43,217 bases of DNA from Candidatus Helarchaeota archaeon (GTDB lineage Archaea > Asgardarchaeota > Lokiarchaeia > Helarchaeales > HEL-GB-A), in NCBI GenBank assembly GCA_016840125.1, contig JAEOSY010000599.1:1-43217 (forward strand), written 5' to 3'. Made by a program: the position numbers and the translations under genes. The notes below the pieces were generated by a model that was not told the DNA's origin, searched no databases, and saw nothing but the letters and a program-made list of their open reading frames with translations. Position 1 is the first letter of the stretch; every line of letters starts with the position of its first letter. Shown piece by piece: positions 27,601-34,789 of the stretch.

Positions 27601-28187
27601 ATCATGGTTTGATGATTTGTTTTGAAACTGGAAAATATATACGTGTCGCCTTAATGCTCTCAGGAAAAGTCACAGATTATTTAACTAACGCCCTTCAAAA
27701 ACTAATGATTGCTTTTGAAGAGAAATATCAAAAAGAATTACCGACTTGGACTGCGGAAGTTGGGATCTTTAGTGATTTTGAGCAAGAACTTGAACCGATT
27801 TTCCAATTTGTAGAAACTGTGATTGAGCCAACAATTGAAGAGAAGATACAAAACGTAAATAGATGGCTAGAGAAATTAGATTCAGATTTAAAAGCAGGCA
27901 AGATTACTAAAGATAAATATGAGCCCTACGTATCAAATTTATTAATAGAAAAAAAGGAGTTGGAGGAAAAATTGACATTTATTTCGAAGGTATTCCATGT
28001 TATTCCACAAGAAATCTATGAACACATAAATCAGCTTCCGATATCAACCGAGCAAAAAATACTTATATTCGAAGAAATTGCATCAGTACCACTTGAAGAA
28101 TCACTAGGGATAATAGATGAATACAAGACTTTGATTAATTCAGAACTTGATTCTCGAACCGAACCAAATGAGAATCGTGAGGATTAA
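21609..28187 (+). CDS. Giant transmembrane sensor-like protein: beta-propeller, FG-GAP, Ig-like repeats, cytoplasmic helical part
   Basis: 2192 residues. A signal/anchor helix (residues 9-27) leads to about six Asp-box repeats (SxDxGxxW: VDGGANW, TDNGSSW, TNNGSSW, HDGGASW, IDNGSNW, SDHGLSW; about 120-345), a sialidase-like propeller. Next are FG-GAP/VCBS-type motifs (NDGNNEI, DIDGDGINDI, NNDGLDDI; about 610-965), then four 96-residue Ig-like repeats (975-1358). A poly-Ile transmembrane helix lies at about 1485-1508. The cytoplasmic 680 residues start with a winged-helix-like unit (VQHYIETAKTSKIPLSMIAV...), then a beta sandwich, an alpha/beta domain and long helices. Such a layout suggests adhesion or ligand sensing with inward signalling. 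GGTGATG precedes ATG 21609. It heads a four-gene operon. Confidence 0.85.
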   Translation: MSGKTKQLKIILIVLLIIFPIIFMSFNLEHNFSDTRNEPLALINSPSIQVCSNESLTVWDFLNPANYTYDSRLFLANSSVQLNGTFRVIASLSGVSECYSIYQTRNGDLYVATGNSNGDVFKSVDGGANWANTANLPGVTVVYGAFIQADNGTLFVRTAGNMFKTTDNGSSWQDTGQNFAGGNIIKLQDGSILVAQTGSTTFYKSTNNGSSWNPAGSIGGGQVGIMGLYELQNGSILAGTRDGAQIHISHDGGASWNYLATLSSESYVWGFLETNNGTWFCGASDQGKVYKSIDNGSNWIDSSQGINPSAVQVSSFIETPSHDIIAATNSEPIISSDHGLSWKQFSSATGDFRSYNALILAQNGSLYGADDTSNQVYIFNFDTSAPIIQPKNSYKVGMTRNITDFIEVGNNYGQNTDYQLSSDEATYYYWNGTFWAPTTTEWSNATIIDTNIQSFPIPTGNLSIKIRLGSDGSSTPKLDKIILGLQNATAPQNYSVNIQIIGDSHVLAGFFEGSRTVQANVTTNGSISHVWAEISNASVTSVIEMTDPDIDNLYNCTWDTLPYQDGYYNLTVKVNLTTGLVDEDSLANLLIISSTEWVMNLWNYTIGTPGDTDLISDDINNDGNNEIIFATRLPNPQVGVIFNNGTKYWNISTVSNYDFADSNFIALGNISDSPNLHIFYALKPDPVDVVILNYDSSQNNTIDISGDCLSIATGNIDNDPYDELVAGGQGHLIDVYDHNGSFLWTQGVGDTVGMCVMGEITGDNKNEILFTTYSADRRLYTYNSNGSTQLFTVLPNSGFGGFPVIGDIDGDGINDIAWGPWSGVASTNFYTVKNNGSILWARAGWERAMHIYDIDIDGANEIITKNSTSIYVYKNDSTLLWQYPTGSPFIGKFLLPNKANMIILNSSHVLFIGLNGDIVNVAPLPSPFTPLLGSQPNNKDSATVNDFNNDGLDDIVYYSNGRLICLSFYPGSDITPPQVSNPSPVNGVYTYNSTPSISVNLMDTYSGVNASTITFTVEGVVRSHSWDGTTVSWTAGAPFANGQVINVSVIASDNAGNAMTPYSWAFTIDTSPPQANNPSPLDSSYTNNTTPTISVELTDALSDINASTITFTVEGIVRSHSWDGTTVSWTAGAPFANGQVINISLSVYDNAGNAMTSYSWAFTIDTSPPQANNPSPLDSSYTNNTTPTISVELTDALSDINASTITFTVEGVVRSHSWDGTTVSWTAGAPFANGQVINVSLDALDNASNVMSTYSWSFTIDDTPPQASNPSPLDSSYINDTTPTISVELTDALSDLNTSSITLTVEGVVRSHSWDGTTVNWSAGAPFVNGQEINVSLDALDNAGNAMPTYSWAFTIETTPFSNFSILGASTTFYDSTPTVICRINVSGAGINLSSVQYAYSTNGSLTPINWASVDGIFTDMACTNPAINGATGLIYIRVTAVPFNQYSLTANTIRFRASDLVGNQATQSIATTIKISEELPPDNTIIIIIIIIVIGAIAAVGVFYRTKRTSLPLKKVQHYIETAKTSKIPLSMIAVAINIELAEARESIIQLLKQNRIIGELKNDVFYIKKTIKGVKPSVDVKRQYDYVGGGIRFKVVIENNSDMVITQISIFLSPGDQYETEKPVKQISTLQSGGTRGVDFNLIPRSCGKSKITGSVNYLDAYNEIHTLPIKPLEIWIKNPLVIPKDFTEEEIKQFKLNTKENIANLPLTNISSGRAFELAKDQISSLDLKEIDIDLEETFFAIYGGVAKITGGALVIEVNGIDDGLIIKLWAQDQKQATGLLAHLQEIILKSLTLMDEPFKWMEEKINSIYIIMDDLIRLFGYCEDEKNTIQEKVSLLNKITVRISDRYKEMKIYKDITSWNEKISSDLKSEVTLDENTKINLEFEILQWVTQFNNLKNGDIQLYQKFVDKSPSKSEILRKSDQLTKTILELERQYSLNILKLVLIIYKTTGVELFSHQFIDLELDSDILSGVLTALQAISLDITKVEKPMRKMEYHGLMICFETGKYIRVALMLSGKVTDYLTNALQKLMIAFEEKYQKELPTWTAEVGIFSDFEQELEPIFQFVETVIEPTIEEKIQNVNRWLEKLDSDLKAGKITKDKYEPYVSNLLIEKKELEEKLTFISKVFHVIPQEIYEHINQLPISTEQKILIFEEIASVPLEESLGIIDEYKTLINSELDSRTEPNENRED
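24534..25685 (+). repeat. Four 288-bp tandem repeats encoding Ig-like domains
   Basis: CCACCTCAG (CCCCCTCAG in copy 1) recurs at 24534, 24822, 25110 and 25398, an exact 288-bp (96-codon) period. Each unit reads PPQxxNPSPxxxxYxxxxTP, a linker, VEGVVRSHSWDGTTVxW and DNAGNAM...YSWAFTID. Copies 1-3 are almost identical at DNA level through the VEGVVRSHSWDG segment, while copy 4 is more diverged; unequal crossing-over or gene conversion is the likely cause. Confidence 0.92.
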
Positions 28188-28203
28188 TCAAGGGGGAGTA
28201 ATA

Positions 28204-30129
28204 TTGTCTGAATTGAAATCAAGCGAATTTACAAAAATTGAACGAGATATCCTCGATATTATATGGAAATTAAAGGAAAATCAGAAATTTTTTAATAGTG
28301 AGCGAATTGTTAAAGCCTGTAAATCGGGTTTAAACTATACAGAAGATGAGATTTTTACAAATCTTAAAAATTTATATAAAAAACACATTTTAGTGGAAGG
28401 TAAACAACTAATCCAAACTGAAATCTTGAAAAATCCAGTTAGAAATCTAGTATATAAAGCAATTAATGAACATCCAGGTATTCATTTACGGGGTTTGGAA
28501 CGGAGTTTGAATCACCCCTTACAAACTTTAAGTTGGCATGTAGTCATTTTGAAAAAGTTTAATTTCATCAAATCGCTCAAATTTAAGAATAAATACTGTT
28601 TTGCCAAAATCGACATATCTGATGAGTTGCTTTTAATACACACCTTATTGAGAGATGAATTAAATAGAGATATTATTCGTTTAATTTATAGAAATCCCAA
28701 GACTAAGATTGAAAACCTTTCTAATGAACTAAATTCAGCGCCCACAACGATTCAATATCACATTAAGGATCTAGAACATCATGGAATAATAAAAAATATC
28801 GAAGACCAAACAGGTAAAGCGTTTCAAATTCTTAATAAACCATTAATAATCAAACTACTTAAGATAGAGGCGGAGGCTAAAGTAAGCCCTGAATCCATGA
28901 TACATGTGGTACGTCCTGAGCCCCAAATTGAAGGTGATTATTTCAAAATCTTTATCCAAGTAAAAAATAACTGGACTCAAACCATAATTAAAACTCATAC
29001 CCTTATAGACTTCGATGATATTGTTTTAGAAATTGAAAAAACAAAACCTGAATCGAAAGCACCCAATCCAATTATTCGGCTTCGAGAGATAAGAAAATCA
29101 GAAAAGAAGGCAGCGATTTATTGGTTAAAAGCTAAAACCTGTAGTTATACAGAAATTAAAGGCGAAGTTAGATTTGAAGATGCCAGCGGAAAACCACACA
29201 AAATTGATATAAAACCAATCATAATCGATGCGTGCTTCTTCATCCGGCCAAAATTAATTGACCGTAATGAACTTAATCGTGTTATCAATGATCCAAATAT
29301 TCTCACCTCAAGTATTCAGTTGGATTTTTCTAGTGGATTAGAAGATTTAATTGATATTATCCTTACAAGTTGCAGTATTGAACGAGTCCCAGAAGAATCT
29401 TCTGATGTAGCAGACAAAATCTGGTTTTCTGGTATCAGTTCTAAAAAAGATTGGTTTATACTATCAATTTGGGGTCAAAAAGTTAATACAACAACTAAAA
29501 TCAAATTAGAGGTTTTTTCACTAGCATCAAATTTAATCGCTCCAATATTAAATTCATTACAGGATTCAATTCTTGATTATGAAAAACGTACTAAGAAGTA
29601 TGAGGAAGGACAATCAACTTACATTGACACAATTTTAGATACAATTGAAAAAGAGAATATCATGCCAATCATAGGAAATTTTAACTTGAAAAAGAAACTT
29701 CTTACCAATGAACTTGAAATCATCTTTAAATGCCCTATATGCAATGAATCTATTTTTCCTACTCTACAGGATTCAAAAACAGACAAATGGACTCTACCTT
29801 TTTCTCTTTTTGAAGGGGTTCTTAATCAAGGTATAGAACGAGATGTTAGGAATAAGAAAATTACTTTTGAAGAAAAAAGGACCAAGCTTCATTTCCTTAA
29901 AGAAATAATAGAGCGAAATCCTGTAATTCATTATAGTTCTGTGGATTTTCGATATCATTTAGAAAAAATGTATAAAAAAGGCGTTTTAGCTCGACTTACT
30001 TTCTGCAATAAGTGTAGGAAGTGGGTTTGTGATCAATGCTGGGTTGATGAGGACTTAAATTGTAATTCATGTTCTCTAAAAGAACTAACGGATATTATGA
30101 AAGGATCAGCTGGTGAAAGTTTTGAGTAG
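28204..30129 (+). CDS. Winged-helix protein with beta domain and C-terminal zinc cluster
   Basis: 641 residues from TTG 28204, where GGGGGAG ends five bases upstream; the frame to 28147 overlaps the previous gene without a ribosome site. The first ~210 residues hold three winged-helix units (FTKIERDILDIIWKL...; NPVRNLVYKAINEHPGIHLR; RDIIRLIYRNPKTKIENLSN ... TTIQYHIKDLEHHGII). A beta-sandwich with GEVRFEDASGKPHKIDIKP and an alpha/beta domain follow, in the same order as in the cytoplasmic part of the giant protein. The C-terminus has CPIC and CNKCRKWVCDQCW ... CNSC, at least eight cysteines for two zinc ions. It is probably the transcriptional or signalling partner of the giant protein (inference). 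It overlaps the next gene by 17 bp. Confidence 0.8.
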   Translation: MSELKSSEFTKIERDILDIIWKLKENQKFFNSERIVKACKSGLNYTEDEIFTNLKNLYKKHILVEGKQLIQTEILKNPVRNLVYKAINEHPGIHLRGLERSLNHPLQTLSWHVVILKKFNFIKSLKFKNKYCFAKIDISDELLLIHTLLRDELNRDIIRLIYRNPKTKIENLSNELNSAPTTIQYHIKDLEHHGIIKNIEDQTGKAFQILNKPLIIKLLKIEAEAKVSPESMIHVVRPEPQIEGDYFKIFIQVKNNWTQTIIKTHTLIDFDDIVLEIEKTKPESKAPNPIIRLREIRKSEKKAAIYWLKAKTCSYTEIKGEVRFEDASGKPHKIDIKPIIIDACFFIRPKLIDRNELNRVINDPNILTSSIQLDFSSGLEDLIDIILTSCSIERVPEESSDVADKIWFSGISSKKDWFILSIWGQKVNTTTKIKLEVFSLASNLIAPILNSLQDSILDYEKRTKKYEEGQSTYIDTILDTIEKENIMPIIGNFNLKKKLLTNELEIIFKCPICNESIFPTLQDSKTDKWTLPFSLFEGVLNQGIERDVRNKKITFEEKRTKLHFLKEIIERNPVIHYSSVDFRYHLEKMYKKGVLARLTFCNKCRKWVCDQCWVDEDLNCNSCSLKELTDIMKGSAGESFE

Positions 30130-31261
30130 AAAAACGCTTGAAAAACAAGATTTTGGAAGGTTACCTCCTGAGAAACCTAACCCTTTTTGGGAAAAGGATG
30201 CAAAACTTGACCTTATAACTTGGATCTATAAAAAAAGTAAGATTTTTGGACTCTTTTTTTTTTCTATTCCTACAATTTTAGCTGTAATTCTAACAATCCT
30301 TTTTCCTTGGCCTGTAATTCCTCAGTTTACAGCAATGACTTACTTTTCTATTATTTGTCTCTTTCTCTTCATAGTTAGTGCCTCTTTTTTAACTTACTAT
30401 TGGGTTAAAAACACCTTTTATGATTATCTACTCCGTTTCGTTAAACTACAGGATGATTTTATAATTGAAATTGATCCCAAAAAGCGGGAATTATATTTTA
30501 ATGAGTATAAAAACAGAATTAAAAGTCCTTCAATTATAATTATCTTAATCTCAGTTTTAGTTTCAATAGGGATAGGTTATATTCATTTCCTATATTATGA
30601 ACCGATTTTAAGTCCAACTGCCAATTTATTCTGGACTATTGAATGGATTATCGTATGGTTTTTCATTGCCTTGATTCTCCTTCATGGATTAAAAAATATT
30701 TTTATTGGACTTGGATTGACGAAGGATTTTGCGGACGAGGGGTTTTTAAAACTAGAATTGAATCCATTGCATAATGATAGATTTGGTGGTTTAAGTGTAA
30801 TTGGGGAGATTGCCGTGGAAACTAGCTTAATAATTACCATAACTGTTTTGTTATTCCCATGGTTCTTTGAACAATTACGTATTCTTGAAGCCTTCTTGGC
30901 AAATTTGGGTATCATAGTAGTCGTTTTGGTACTTGCAATAATTACGATAATGTTCGTTGTAACTTTTTTTATCCCCACATTAAGAATATATAATACCGCA
31001 AAACGAGAAAAAGAAAGGATATTAAGAGATGCTGGCAGTAATTACAAAGATTCATATATTGAATATGAAGATATGAAACAACATAATCCAGACCAAATGA
31101 AAGTCATGCATCTTGGACTACGTGTCGGCGTGTTAATGAACCATTTCCGAGAAACTGAAAAAATGAAGGTCTTTCCTTTTTCTATGTCAATTCTTACAAA
31201 ATTTCTGACTGGATTTCTAATTCCAATCGTGTTTATTTTACTACAGGAACTAGTTTTATGA
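30113..31261 (+). CDS. Six-helix membrane protein, first paralogue of the module
   Basis: 382 residues, about six transmembrane helices (two near 45-105, two near 138-200, two near 235-290) and a cytoplasmic helical segment before the last hydrophobic stretch at the C-terminus. A conserved loop reads LELNPLHNDRFGGLSVIGEI and is repeated in the next gene (LNELNPDRFGGLSRIGQLAV). A similar HPD-x-x-GGL loop occurs in uncharacterised bacterial membrane proteins; no function is known. GTG 30113 has GGAT eight bases upstream and overlaps the preceding stop, so translation is probably coupled. Confidence 0.75.
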   Translation: MKVLSRKTLEKQDFGRLPPEKPNPFWEKDAKLDLITWIYKKSKIFGLFFFSIPTILAVILTILFPWPVIPQFTAMTYFSIICLFLFIVSASFLTYYWVKNTFYDYLLRFVKLQDDFIIEIDPKKRELYFNEYKNRIKSPSIIIILISVLVSIGIGYIHFLYYEPILSPTANLFWTIEWIIVWFFIALILLHGLKNIFIGLGLTKDFADEGFLKLELNPLHNDRFGGLSVIGEIAVETSLIITITVLLFPWFFEQLRILEAFLANLGIIVVVLVLAIITIMFVVTFFIPTLRIYNTAKREKERILRDAGSNYKDSYIEYEDMKQHNPDQMKVMHLGLRVGVLMNHFRETEKMKVFPFSMSILTKFLTGFLIPIVFILLQELVL

Positions 31262-31274
31262 TGGAGGCTTAATT

Positions 31275-32366
31275 ATTTCTGACTTATCAAATGGAAAGGC
31301 GGTAATTAAACGGGATCCTTATGAAGAGGCCGTCGACAAACATTTAATACTACAATTAATTGAAAATAAGCTTCTTTTCCTAATAGTTTTTGGAGCCCCA
31401 ATAATAAGCGGCATACCCCTCCATATTTTTTGTTATATTTTCGAGAGTCCTCCATTTGGGTTAGCTTTTGCTTATTTTGCAGATATTTCCGCGTATATTT
31501 TTATAATCGTAGCAGTTTTTGTTACAAAATATTGGCTTAAAAATACTTTCTATGACTTTTTTAATCAATTCAAAGAAATTGTAGATGCCTCAGAAACCCA
31601 ATATGAGAATTTTCGTAAAAAATATGAGGGAAAAATTTTCGGTAATCAAAATAAATTGTTTATTGCAACTCTTCTATTCGGTGGATTTTTTGGATATTTT
31701 TTAATTTCAACTTGGACTTTAGCATATGATCTCATCAGTATTCTTTGGATTTACAACCTGATTCATATCTGGTGTTGTATCTTTTATTTAGGGGTCAATG
31801 GCTTAAATGGAATCCTAATAGTTATGAAAATGACCAATGAACTGGCTAAATCTGATTTGAAACTTAATCTAAATGAATTAAATCCCGACCGTTTTGGCGG
31901 TTTAAGCAGAATCGGTCAATTGGCTGTAGAAACAAGCATGTTAATCTCGATTATTGTTTTAATTTTTCCTGTCCTCTTAAATATAGGATTAACGGGATAT
32001 GATCCGTCCATTTTAATTATAACTTGGGGTGCTCTCGGTTTAATTTTAATCCTATTTGTCCTAACTTATTTGATTCCTTCATACCATATTTATACAATCG
32101 CGAAACGAGAGAAGAATGTTTTATTAAAGGAAGCTGGAACATATTATAAAAATGAATTAGATGCATATGAACAAGATATTAATGAAGGGCATGCAACTCA
32201 GGCACAATTAGCCAATGCAGCAATCTTTGTGAATGTTCAAATGGAACGTTTTCGAGATATTGAGATGATGAAAGTATTTCCTTTTTCCCGAACGATCCTT
32301 TCTAAGTTCATGATTGGGATTCTAATTCCGATCTTTTTCATGGTTTTACAGGATTTTATTATTTAA
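31275..32366 (+). CDS. Six-helix membrane protein, second paralogue, with no canonical start codon
   Basis: Aligns with the preceding gene over its length: KYWLKNTFYDFFNQF against YYWVKNTFYDYLLRF, LNPDRFGGLSRIGQ against LHNDRFGGLSVIGE, AKREKNVLLKEAG against AKREKERILRDAG, and MMKVFPFSRTILSKF against KMKVFPFSMSILTKF. The frame is open from 31254, but has no ATG, GTG or TTG until TTG 31656, which would delete the first two helices. GGAGG at 31263-31267 lies seven bases before ATT 31275 (four before ATT 31272), so initiation at AUU is proposed; a one-base sequence error linking ATG 31261 to this frame is the alternative. 363 residues from 31275. It forms a likely heteromeric pair with its paralogue. 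Confidence 0.75.
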   Translation: MSDLSNGKAVIKRDPYEEAVDKHLILQLIENKLLFLIVFGAPIISGIPLHIFCYIFESPPFGLAFAYFADISAYIFIIVAVFVTKYWLKNTFYDFFNQFKEIVDASETQYENFRKKYEGKIFGNQNKLFIATLLFGGFFGYFLISTWTLAYDLISILWIYNLIHIWCCIFYLGVNGLNGILIVMKMTNELAKSDLKLNLNELNPDRFGGLSRIGQLAVETSMLISIIVLIFPVLLNIGLTGYDPSILIITWGALGLILILFVLTYLIPSYHIYTIAKREKNVLLKEAGTYYKNELDAYEQDINEGHATQAQLANAAIFVNVQMERFRDIEMMKVFPFSRTILSKFMIGILIPIFFMVLQDFII

Positions 32367-32370
32367 ATCT

Positions 32371-32390
32371 AAACGAAAATTGTACTAGAG
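32371..32390 (+). repeat. Right copy of the 20-bp direct repeat
   Basis: AAACGAAAATTGTACTAGAG, 19 of 20 identical to 21481-21500, beginning 4 bp after the stop of the last module gene. Confidence 0.5.
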
Positions 32391-32463
32391 GGCGCCCAAA
32401 TTCCAAAGGTTTAAGAATACCCCTCGACTTAAGGGTGCGAGAGCGGGTCTTAAAGGAAAGAAA

Positions 32464-33624
32464 ATGAGTACCTATGACTATTTGTTTAAGGTTGTTATTA
32501 TAGGGGACGAGGGGTTATTCCTAAAAAGTTGTCTAGATTACACCAGTATTTTTGAAGATTGTAATCGTTATTCTCTTGGAGTTGATTTTGGAATCATCTG
32601 CGTAAATGTTAATGACCAACGAATTAAATTACAGATCTGGAATCCAATCATTCGTGATCGGTTCGCTTGCATACGTCATTTATACTATCGGGGAGCGAGT
32701 AGTACTATCTTAGTAACTGAACAGGATTGTATTTCTAATTTAGATCCGTTAATTTATGAAATAGTGGACAATCTTCCTCCTATACCAATTCACCTCGTCA
32801 TCGGATGTACCTCCCAGTTTGTGAAAGAGCTTAAGGATCACAAAGATATATTAATCGAACTGGGGTTGACTTCACCAATAAATACGTTAAGCCATCCTCG
32901 CGATATCTATTATCATGTTAGCCAAACTTTTCTCTCCCAAAACACTTCGCCAAACCAAACTATAAATTTAAATTTGCTTCCGAATGATAATACCTTTCCT
33001 TTACCTTCTCATAACGTTCAAAAGGATGTCGAGGGGTGTTTGATATTTTTGGAAGAGGCACTTAACTGTTTACAAGACTGGGCGACCCTCTGTCTTCAAC
33101 GCGAACAGCAAAAGAAATTGGACCAAATAGCTCGAAAGCAGCAAGAGGCTATTTTTTATGACCTAATAGAATCTTTCGAAATAAAAATCGACGAGAAGCG
33201 GAATTGTGCCTCAGTTCAGAATAGGTTCGGTCTATTTTATATAAATGTGCAGAGTAGTGATGTTGAATTCATTCCAAATGAATGCTTTTCTTGTAAAAAG
33301 CAATGTCAAAATGCACGACAATCGTTGTGTATTGTCAGTCAGTCTAAGGGGTGGTCCAGCTCTGGATTATCTCAAGACCATCTTCTTACTCTTTCAAAAA
33401 TCTTCGCTATCATGAATGAACAACTACCCCGTCACGTATGGGATCAGATTCTTGGCCATAGAGCACTTACTCCTGAAGGGTGTAATACTTCCTCTACCAT
33501 TACAAACATGATACCTCCACCGCTACCTGACCCTCTACCCGAAACACCGACTATCGGTGAGCTACGTGATGCCATGCTTCAAGAATTAATACGATTAAAA
33601 CATATAATGCGTGGCGAAGTTTAA
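32464..33624 (+). CDS. Pseudo-GTPase: Rab-like domain that has lost its G motifs, with C-terminal extension
   Basis: Residues 4-85 follow Rab proteins closely (YDYLFKVVIIGD, LGVDFGIICVNV, RIKLQIW, YYRGASSTILV), but every nucleotide motif is broken. G1 GDSGVGKS is GDEGLFLKS; the switch I threonine of STIG is S-L-G; G3 WDTAGQERF is WNPIIRDRF; G4 NKxD is GCTSQF; G5 is absent. The scaffold is kept, the chemistry is not. Residues 180-386 are an added region with a helix (EEALNCLQDWATLCLQREQQ), a cysteine group (CFSCKKQCQNARQSLC) and a proline-rich stretch near the end. It probably acts as a nucleotide-independent scaffold or decoy for GTPase partners. It is complete and in frame, so not a pseudogene. 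Confidence 0.85.
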   Translation: MSTYDYLFKVVIIGDEGLFLKSCLDYTSIFEDCNRYSLGVDFGIICVNVNDQRIKLQIWNPIIRDRFACIRHLYYRGASSTILVTEQDCISNLDPLIYEIVDNLPPIPIHLVIGCTSQFVKELKDHKDILIELGLTSPINTLSHPRDIYYHVSQTFLSQNTSPNQTINLNLLPNDNTFPLPSHNVQKDVEGCLIFLEEALNCLQDWATLCLQREQQKKLDQIARKQQEAIFYDLIESFEIKIDEKRNCASVQNRFGLFYINVQSSDVEFIPNECFSCKKQCQNARQSLCIVSQSKGWSSSGLSQDHLLTLSKIFAIMNEQLPRHVWDQILGHRALTPEGCNTSSTITNMIPPPLPDPLPETPTIGELRDAMLQELIRLKHIMRGEV

Positions 33625-33647
33625 AAAATAAAAAAGTTTGAAGAAAA

Positions 33648-34775
33648 TTATTTCTTCTTCTTTTGCTTCTTCATCATTAGTTCCATCATTTTCATGCCTG
33701 CGGCAAAGAATGCTTGAACCTCTTCATCTGTTACTCCCGCGTCCTTCAGCATTTTCACGGCGACATCCTGTTTGCCTTCACCCGCAAGTCCCATAATCTG
33801 TCCCATTTTCATCATGTCAATATTACCGGTTACCTTCATCATTATTTCTCTATCTTCTGGGAGTAAGTCTTTGAACATTTTCTCTTTTATTCCTGCAGAT
33901 TTCTTGTGAATCATGCCGGCAAACCCGCCACTGCTTTCTTGAAGCGACCCGCCGAAGAATCGAAAGGCGAGATAGAACAGTAGAGCACCAAAAAGCAACA
34001 GAATTCCAATATCTACTAGAAAACCTAATGCTATATTACCACCAAAAAAAACGCTGCCTGTGGTAGGCATTGCAGACCTGGCAGGATCATTGCTTAGGAA
34101 TACCCGAATTGCATCTGCCATGAAGGTTGTGGGATTCACATAGAAAACTGTCGGTGACACCATAGGCTCAAAGGCAGTGACCGGAATAATTGCGCCGGAG
34201 ACAAATACAAGGGGCATATTAATCAAGTTACTCCACAAGAATGCGTTCGTCATATCCGTCCGGGCTGCAATAATTAATCCAATGCAAGCAAATATTATCG
34301 CACCAAAGAAAATTACAATAGCGAGGGGAATAATTGAGAGGAGACTTCCAGCCCAACCAAGACCCCAATTATAAGGATATAATCCTGTTAGCGCTCCGAT
34401 TACGACAACCACCGAGCTCATGAACAAAGATTTTAAGGCACCCCCTATTAAGAAGCCTAAGACGAGGTTTCGTCGTTTTACAGGGGCTACTGCGTAAATA
34501 TCTTGAAATCCAAGCATTTTATCGAATAGGATGGGCATACCTGAGAGCATAATTCCACTCATGATGATGACCATACAGATGATCCCTGCCCCTAGATAAT
34601 CATTGATCCAAATTTCGCTTTCGACACCACCAATGCCCGCAAAACCCGGACGCAGAAAGAGCATAAAAATTATGGGCATTATCATAGAAGAGACAATTTG
34701 CTGTTTATTACGGAAATATTTAACTAAATCCCGTTTTACTATGCCAATTATGGCAGATACGTCAAAATCAATCAT
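33648..34775 (-). CDS. ABC-2 type exporter permease
   Basis: 375 residues with about six transmembrane helices in the ABC-2 (DrrB-like) layout: N-terminal VKRDLVKYFRNKQQIVSSMI, LSGMPILFDKMLGFQDIYAVAP, and FVSGAIIPV-x-AFEP before the last helices. Partner of the ATPase encoded 14 bp upstream; together they would export a lipid, drug or polysaccharide-type substrate that cannot be read here. An unusual 90-residue cytoplasmic tail follows the last helix, methionine-rich and ending KKQKKKK. GGAGATGAT precedes ATG 34775. Confidence 0.9.
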   Translation of the reverse strand: MIDFDVSAIIGIVKRDLVKYFRNKQQIVSSMIMPIIFMLFLRPGFAGIGGVESEIWINDYLGAGIICMVIIMSGIMLSGMPILFDKMLGFQDIYAVAPVKRRNLVLGFLIGGALKSLFMSSVVVVIGALTGLYPYNWGLGWAGSLLSIIPLAIVIFFGAIIFACIGLIIAARTDMTNAFLWSNLINMPLVFVSGAIIPVTAFEPMVSPTVFYVNPTTFMADAIRVFLSNDPARSAMPTTGSVFFGGNIALGFLVDIGILLLFGALLFYLAFRFFGGSLQESSGGFAGMIHKKSAGIKEKMFKDLLPEDREIMMKVTGNIDMMKMGQIMGLAGEGKQDVAVKMLKDAGVTDEEVQAFFAAGMKMMELMMKKQKKKK

Positions 34776-34789
34776 TTTATCATCTCCGT

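Noticed and set aside
31656..32366. 236-residue membrane protein starting at TTG 31656
   Set aside because: Comparison with the tandem paralogue shows the gene continues about 127 codons upstream; the TTG is internal.
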